From Gaiellasilicea sp038324115 (GTDB taxonomy: Bacteria; Actinomycetota; Thermoleophilia; Gaiellales; Gaiellaceae), in NCBI GenBank assembly GCA_038324115.1, contig JBBQHQ010000021.1, positions 1-25,388 of the forward strand: a stretch of 25,388 nucleotides of DNA. The letters are read 5' to 3'. How positions within the stretch are numbered: the stretch's first letter is position 1; every line of letters begins with the position of its first letter. This document shows, one piece after another, positions 21,778 through 25,388 of the stretch. The translations under genes were made by a program, and so were the position numbers. Below the pieces are notes generated by a model. The model was not told where the DNA came from. It ran no database searches and saw only the letters and a program-made list of their open reading frames with translations.

Positions 21778-23076
21778 ATGATCCGGCCCGCTGAGCTGAT
21801 CGAGCGGAAGCGGAACGGCGAGGAGCTGCCGGGCGGCGAGATCGCCGAGCTGATCCTCGGGTATGCGAAGGGCGAGATCCCGGACTACCAGCTCGCCGCG
21901 TTCTGCATGGCCGTCTACTTCCGCGGGATGACCGCCGCGGAGACATCTGCGCTCACCGACGCGATGATCCGGAGCGGCCGCACGATCGAAATGGGCGCCG
22001 CGCTCGGGCGCAAGGTCGTGGACAAGCACTCGACCGGCGGGGTGGGGGACAAGACCACGATCGCCGTCGGCCCGATCGTCGCCGCCTGCGGCGTCCCCGT
22101 TGGGAAGATGAGCGGCCGCGGTCTCGGCCACACGGGCGGCACGCTCGACAAACTGGAGTCGATCCCCGGCTTCTCGGTCGACCTCTCCGTGGACGCGTTC
22201 GTGGCGCAGGTGAAGGAGATCGGGCTGGCGATCATCGGCCAGACCGACGACCTCGTCCCAGCCGACAAGCAGCTCTACGGCCTCCGCGACGTGACCGCGA
22301 CCGTCGACATCGTCCCGCTGATCGCCTCCTCGATCATGTCCAAGAAACTCGCGGGCGGCGCGGACGCGATCGTCCTCGACGTCAAGGTCGGCGACGGCGC
22401 GTTCATGAAGACGCTCGACGACGCGCGCGTGCTCGCGCGGGCCATGCTCGACTTGGGGCAGGAGGCCGGTAAGGAAGTCGTCTGCCTGCTCACCGACATG
22501 GAGCAGCCGCTCGGCGCCGCGGTCGGGAACGCGCTCGAGATCGCCGAGGCCCGCGACACCGTGCGCGGGGAAGGGCCGCCCGACTTCACCGAGCTCGTGC
22601 TCGACGCGTGCGCCCGCCTGCTCGCCCTCTCCGACCTCGGAATCGACGTGGAGGAGGGGCGGCGCAGGGCGGAGGCGGCCGTCGCGGACGGCTCCGCGCT
22701 CACCCTTTACGAGCGGTGGATCCGCGCTCAGGGCGGCGATCCCGATCCCGGCGCGCTTCCGCACGCCCCCGTCGTCCGGGAGGTCGTGGCTCCCCGCGCC
22801 GGCACGGTCACGAGGCTCGGGGCGATCGACGTCGGGATGGCGGCGGTCCACCTCGGCGCGGGGCGGCAGGCGAAGGGCGACGCGATCGACCACGCAGTAG
22901 GAGTCCTCTGCCGCGTCAAGCGCGGCGAGGCGGTGGCGGAGGGCGACGTGCTCGCCGAGGTGCACGCCCGCGACGAGGCGAGCGCGGAGGCCGGGGCCGC
23001 CGAGGTGCTCGCGGCATACACGTTCGGGGACGAGGTGCCGCGCGAGCATCCGATCCTCCTGGACGTCGTTGCCTGA
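21778..23076 (+). CDS. pdp: Pyrimidine-nucleoside (thymidine) phosphorylase
   Basis: This enzyme splits thymidine, deoxyuridine or uridine with phosphate, giving the base and (deoxy)ribose 1-phosphate, which DeoB then isomerises. The 432-residue protein begins RPAELIERKRNGEELPGGEIAELI, followed by the phosphate-binding VDKHSTGGVGDKTT, KMSGRGLGHTGGTLDKLES, the base-binding SSIMSKKLAGGADAIVLDVKVGDGAFMK, and the C-terminal beta domain with HLGAGRQAKGDAIDHAVG. The family is homologous to anthranilate phosphoribosyltransferase. Whether it is the broad-specificity Pdp or the thymidine-specific DeoA cannot be decided. The ATG at 21778 matches the family N-terminus; the open frame upstream is antisense to the cupin gene. 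The stop overlaps the mutM TTG by 8 bp. Confidence 0.95.
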   Translation: MIRPAELIERKRNGEELPGGEIAELILGYAKGEIPDYQLAAFCMAVYFRGMTAAETSALTDAMIRSGRTIEMGAALGRKVVDKHSTGGVGDKTTIAVGPIVAACGVPVGKMSGRGLGHTGGTLDKLESIPGFSVDLSVDAFVAQVKEIGLAIIGQTDDLVPADKQLYGLRDVTATVDIVPLIASSIMSKKLAGGADAIVLDVKVGDGAFMKTLDDARVLARAMLDLGQEAGKEVVCLLTDMEQPLGAAVGNALEIAEARDTVRGEGPPDFTELVLDACARLLALSDLGIDVEEGRRRAEAAVADGSALTLYERWIRAQGGDPDPGALPHAPVVREVVAPRAGTVTRLGAIDVGMAAVHLGAGRQAKGDAIDHAVGVLCRVKRGEAVAEGDVLAEVHARDEASAEAGAAEVLAAYTFGDEVPREHPILLDVVA

Positions 23077-23887
23077 GTTACCCGAGGTCGAGACCGTCCG
23101 GCGGCGGGTCGCTCCGGCGCTCGAGGGGCGGCGGCTTCACGGCGTGGAGATCCACGACGCGCGCCTGACTCGGCCCTACGACCCAGAGGAGGTCGCCGCG
23201 GAGCTGCGCGGGGAGCGCGTCAAGGAGGTCGACCGGCGCGGCAAGTACCTGATCCTCCGCTTCGACTCGGGCCGTGCGCTCCTGATCCACCTCCGGATGA
23301 CCGGCTCGCTCCGCGCCGACGCGCTCGACGGCGACCCGCACCGGCGGGCACTCCTGACCCTCGACGACGGCTCGGAGGTCGCCTACAAGGACGTGCGGCG
23401 CTTTGGGACGTGGCTCCTCCTCGAGCCCGACGAGGTCGAGCCGTACCTCGCCGAGCGGCTGGGGGAGGAGCCGCTACTGGAGCGGTTCACGACCGGGAAT
23501 CTGAAGGAGCGGCTCGCCGGCCGCCGCGCCCCGCTGAAGGCCGCCCTGCTCGACCAGCGCACGCTCGCCGGGCTCGGGAACATCTACGTGGACGAAGCGC
23601 TCTGGTACGCGAAGCTGAGCCCTCTGCGGGAGGCGGGGACGCTCGAGGCCGGAGAGATCAAGCGCCTGCACGGCGCGATCCGGAAGGCACTCGAGCTCGG
23701 GATCGCGCGGCAGGGCTCGACCCTCTCCGACTACCGGCTCCCCGACGGCTCCTCGGGCTCGATGCAGAACGAGTTCAGGGCCTACGGCCGCACGGACGAG
23801 CCGTGCGACCGCTGTGGCACGACGTTCGTCAAGACGAGGGTCGGCGGCCGGGGCACGTGGTTCTGCCCGGCCTGCCAGCCGCTCTGA
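23069..23887 (+). CDS. mutM: Formamidopyrimidine-DNA glycosylase (Fpg/MutM)
   Basis: MutM removes 8-oxoguanine and formamidopyrimidines and nicks the abasic site. The 272-residue protein starts MPELPEVETVRRR, giving the catalytic Pro2 and Glu3 after Met removal, which fixes the TTG start. Further elements are RRGKYLIL with Lys59, LLIHLRMTGSL, YKDVRRFGTW, the helix-two-turn-helix LDQRTLAGLGNIYVDEALW, GSSGSMQNEFRAYGRTDEPC, and the C-terminal zinc finger with CDRCG and CPAC pairs. Length is normal. It overlaps pdp by 8 bp and is probably co-transcribed. Downstream is the palindrome-bearing gap. Confidence 0.96.
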   Translation: MPELPEVETVRRRVAPALEGRRLHGVEIHDARLTRPYDPEEVAAELRGERVKEVDRRGKYLILRFDSGRALLIHLRMTGSLRADALDGDPHRRALLTLDDGSEVAYKDVRRFGTWLLLEPDEVEPYLAERLGEEPLLERFTTGNLKERLAGRRAPLKAALLDQRTLAGLGNIYVDEALWYAKLSPLREAGTLEAGEIKRLHGAIRKALELGIARQGSTLSDYRLPDGSSGSMQNEFRAYGRTDEPCDRCGTTFVKTRVGGRGTWFCPACQPL

Positions 23888-23889
23888 CG

Positions 23890-23914
23890 AGCTTGTGTTG
23901 AATCAACACAAGCT
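23890..23914. repeat. AT-rich palindrome, copy 1
   Basis: A perfect inverted repeat with 12-nt arms lies around a single A at 23902, containing TTGTGTTGAATCAACACAA at 23893-23911. GACG before it and CGTC after it (beyond two extra T) extend the symmetry. It begins 3 nt after the mutM stop. As RNA it could form a 10-bp stem with a GAATC loop followed by TTT, so a weak terminator role is possible. The 15-bp core recurs twice downstream. Confidence 0.85.
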
Positions 23915-23948
23915 TTCGTCCCACCGCGTGGTTGGCGGGTTGGAAGCG

Positions 23949-23994
23949 ACTTTGTGTTGAATCAACACTAAACTTTGTGTTGAATCAACACTAA
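23949..23994. repeat. Two exact tandem 23-bp repeats with the same palindromic core (copies 2 and 3)
   Basis: Units 23949-23971 and 23972-23994 are identical and directly adjacent. Each holds the core GTGTTGAATCAACAC (23954-23968 and 23977-23991) flanked by ACTTT and TAA. GACTT (23948-23952) and AAGTC (23993-23997) bracket the pair as an outer inverted repeat. The composition is strikingly AT-rich for this genome. With only 5-bp stems, single copies are poor terminators. Confidence 0.85.
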
Positions 23995-24027
23995 GTCGAC
24001 TCAGGCGGGTCGCTCAGCCGGTCGGGC

Positions 24028-24282
24028 TCAGGCGGCGAGCTTCTGGTCGAGGTCGCCGGAGCGGTCGAGCCGGAAGAGCTCGTTGTAGCCGCCGATCGGC
24101 TCGCCGTCGATCAGGATCTGCGGGACGGTCGCGCCGCCGGTGAGCTCGTAGAGGCGCTCGCGGAAGCGGGGCTCGTCGTCGAGGGAGATCTCCTCGTACT
24201 CGAGCCCACGGGAGTCGAGCAGCATCTTCGCTCGCACGCAGAAGGGGCACCACCGGGTCGCATAGAGCTGAATCCTGTGCAT
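24028..24282 (-). CDS. Glutaredoxin-like protein
   Basis: This is an 84-residue thioredoxin-fold protein: IQLYATRWCPFCVRAKMLLDSRG with the redox motif CPFC (Cys12, Cys15; CPYC in classical glutaredoxins), GGATVPQILIDGEPIGGYNELFRLDRSGDLDQKL with the cis-proline TVP and the GG-(Y/H/S)-(N/D)-(E/D)-L signature. It probably reduces disulfides with glutathione, mycothiol or a similar thiol; a mycoredoxin-like role is possible in an actinobacterium. The ATG at 24282 is chosen because the family starts directly before the first strand; an in-frame ATG at 24351 would overlap recO and add an unrelated leader. It is divergent from recO. Confidence 0.9.
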   Translation of the reverse strand: MHRIQLYATRWCPFCVRAKMLLDSRGLEYEEISLDDEPRFRERLYELTGGATVPQILIDGEPIGGYNELFRLDRSGDLDQKLAA

Positions 24283-24332
24283 ACGAGTTACAACGCATAA
24301 GCAGCCGAAATGGTTCCCGCCGCTCCCGTCTC

Positions 24333-24338
24333 TAGACT
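24333..24338 (+). promoter_or_regulatory. Probable leaderless -10 element for recO
   Basis: TAGACT matches TANNNT and ends 6 nt before the recO ATG. The same hexamer at the same distance precedes deoB. No Shine-Dalgarno site is needed or clearly seen. Confidence 0.5.
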
Positions 24339-24344
24339 CGGTGG

Positions 24345-25091
24345 ATGGCACGGACGCAGAAGACGGAGGCGGTCGTGCTCCGCTCGTTCCGGCTCGGTGA
24401 GGCCGACCGCGTGCTCCACGTCTACACCGCCGAGCGGGGCCGGGTGGGCGCCGTCGCGAAGGGGATCCGGAAGACCAAGTCGCGCTTCGGCGCGCGACTC
24501 GAGCCGCTCTCGCACGTCGAGCTGATGCTCCACCAGGGCTCGGGCGAGCTCGGGACGGTCACCGGCGCCTCGCTGATCCACTCGCACCACGAGATCCGGG
24601 AGGACCCGTACCGGCTCGCCGTCGGGCTCGTAGGCGCCGAGGCGATGCTCCGCCTCTTCACCGAGCAGGAGGCGAACGAGCGCGCGTTCACTGCGCTGAC
24701 GCGCTTCCTCGACGGGCTCGACGTCCTGCCCTCGCGGGCGCCCGCGAGGCCGGCGCTCGACCCGCTCGCCCTTTCCTTCCAGCTGAAGCTGCTCTGGCTC
24801 TCCGGCTACCTCCCGCACCTCGACAGCTGCGTCGACTGCGGGGCGACCGAAGGGCTCGCCGGCTACCAGCCGAGTGCCGGGGGCGCGGTCTGCGCGGATT
24901 GCGGGCCGGGGACGGTCGCGCTCTCGACGGAGGGCCTGCTCGGGATCCGGGCGCTCCTGACGAGCCCGCTCGCGGACGCGGGCGATGCCGGCCTCACCGA
25001 GCGAGGCGCGCGCGAGACGCTCGGGGTCGTGATGGCCTCGTACGAGTACAGCGGCGGCTTCCGCCTCCGCACGCTCTCCGCGCCCGCCTGA
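24345..25091 (+). CDS. recO: DNA repair protein RecO
   Basis: RecO helps load RecA onto SSB-coated single-stranded DNA with RecR. The 248-residue protein has an N-terminal OB fold (QKTEAVVLRSFRLGEADRVLHVYTAERGRVGAVAKGIRKTKSRFGARLEPL), a helical region, and a zinc-finger-like Cys cluster in LDSCVDCGATEGLAGYQPSAGGAVCADCG. The GEADR and AKGxRKxKSRFGxxLEP patterns are typical. A GTG one codon upstream of the ATG is an alternative start. It is divergent from glutaredoxin and convergent with the last gene, with one base between the stop codons. Confidence 0.96.
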   Translation: MARTQKTEAVVLRSFRLGEADRVLHVYTAERGRVGAVAKGIRKTKSRFGARLEPLSHVELMLHQGSGELGTVTGASLIHSHHEIREDPYRLAVGLVGAEAMLRLFTEQEANERAFTALTRFLDGLDVLPSRAPARPALDPLALSFQLKLLWLSGYLPHLDSCVDCGATEGLAGYQPSAGGAVCADCGPGTVALSTEGLLGIRALLTSPLADAGDAGLTERGARETLGVVMASYEYSGGFRLRTLSAPA

Positions 25092-25092
25092 G

Positions 25093-25388
25093 CTAGCGGA
25101 GGCGCTGCCGCAGCGCGCGGACGAAGCGCCGCGGCGGGATCAGCTTCGCGCGGTTCCGGATCGAGACGGTGCTGAGCGTGGTCCCGAGCAAGACGATCCC
25201 GACGAGGGCGAAGACGTCCGCCAGGTTGAAGGCCGCGACGTGCGTCGCCGACTCGAAGACGATCGGGTTCGGGATCCCCCGCGACCAGGCGACCGCGGCG
25301 ATCCCGTTTCCCGCGGCGGCGGCCGCGAGCGGAGCCGCGGTCACTGCGACGGCCCAGGAGGGGACGCGCGTGAGAGCCAGGCAGCCGG
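25093..25388 (-). CDS. LspA-like membrane protein, C-terminal part (5' truncated by the window)
   Basis: An open frame enters from the right edge and ends at TAG (25095-25093), giving about 97 residues. It is hydrophobic with a basic tail: AVAVTAAPLAAAAAGNGIAAVAW, NPIVFESATHVAAFNLADVFALVGIVLLGTTL, then RNRAKLIPPRRFVRALRQRLR. AFNLAD followed by a membrane helix resembles the C-terminal catalytic Asp motif (FNxAD) of signal peptidase II. The preceding GNGIA aligns with the GN-x-x-D motif, but the Asp is Ala. So it may be a divergent or inactive LspA relative, or another membrane protein. A GTG at 25344 is in frame, but the open frame continues upstream, so a start outside the window is more likely. 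Confidence 0.55.
   Translation of the reverse strand, partial: GCLALTRVPSWAVAVTAAPLAAAAAGNGIAAVAWSRGIPNPIVFESATHVAAFNLADVFALVGIVLLGTTLSTVSIRNRAKLIPPRRFVRALRQRLR

Noticed and set aside
23890..23994. CRISPR array
   Set aside because: Only three short palindromes, two of them directly adjacent with no spacer, and no cas genes. This is not a CRISPR structure.
23949..23994. Ordinary Rho-independent terminators at copies 2 and 3
   Set aside because: Individual stems are only 5 bp with a GAATC loop, and no T-run follows. Copy 1 is a better but still weak candidate.
24283..24351. N-terminal extension of glutaredoxin to an ATG at 24351
   Set aside because: It would overlap the recO start and add residues absent from glutaredoxins, which begin at the first beta strand.
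1..25388. Anti-phage defence, secondary-metabolite or mobile-element island
   Set aside because: Almost all genes are core housekeeping families in conserved order. No transposase, integrase, toxin-antitoxin, nuclease-helicase or NRPS/PKS motifs were seen on either strand.

Overview
This window is GC-rich chromosomal DNA (roughly 70% GC by eye) from an actinobacterium. The best guess is an uncultured member of the class Thermoleophilia (Gaiella/Solirubrobacter-like). This rests on the protein style, on actinobacterial hallmark genes (steA, steB, tlyA, unmodified-type EF-P), on TANNNT -10 elements placed so that transcripts would be leaderless, and on an acc/asp23/nusB block that looks more like Firmicutes than like Mycobacterium. 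There are no rRNA or tRNA genes, no insertion sequences and no CRISPR array. Almost every base is coding, and neighbouring genes commonly overlap by 1-17 bp.

Layout. (1) 1-2273: end of aroB, then aroQ, an M24 aminopeptidase and efp. (2) 2337-7173: an operon with an unusual fusion (degenerate pyruvate-carboxylase-type carboxyltransferase plus biotin carrier protein), accC, an Asp23 protein, nusB, a tiny XseB-like protein and a polyprenyl synthase. A convergent AAC(6')-like GNAT gene closes it at the place where many relatives carry dxs. (3) 7712-18657: a long operon tlyA-nadK-recN-steA-steB-(GT2+GPT fusion)-pyrG-M20 peptidase-DUF3866-aldo/keto reductase. From tlyA to pyrG this is the mycobacterial order. 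(4) 18734-23887: ald, a 49-residue membrane protein on the other strand, deoB, a convergent cupin, pdp and mutM. (5) 23888-25388: a 140 bp gap with three AT-rich palindromes, then glutaredoxin (minus), recO (plus) and the end of an LspA-like membrane protein (minus).

Themes. Region 2 supplies the carboxylation half of acetyl-CoA carboxylase and isoprenoid precursors. Region 3 joins rRNA methylation, NADP supply, DNA repair, the SteA/SteB cell-separation pair and a probable cell-envelope sugar transferase with CTP synthesis. Region 4 holds alanine and nucleoside catabolism.

Most notable observations: (a) the carboxyltransferase domain fused to the biotin carrier has lost all five catalytic or metal-binding positions that I can align from memory; (b) a 19-bp palindrome upstream of the acc operon shares 13 of 14 arm bases with the first of three palindromes after mutM; (c) many promoters look leaderless, including one TAGACTA that reads as a -10 on both strands; (d) convergent gene pairs end on shared or abutting CTAG stops; (e) a GT2-GPT fusion sits beside steA/steB.
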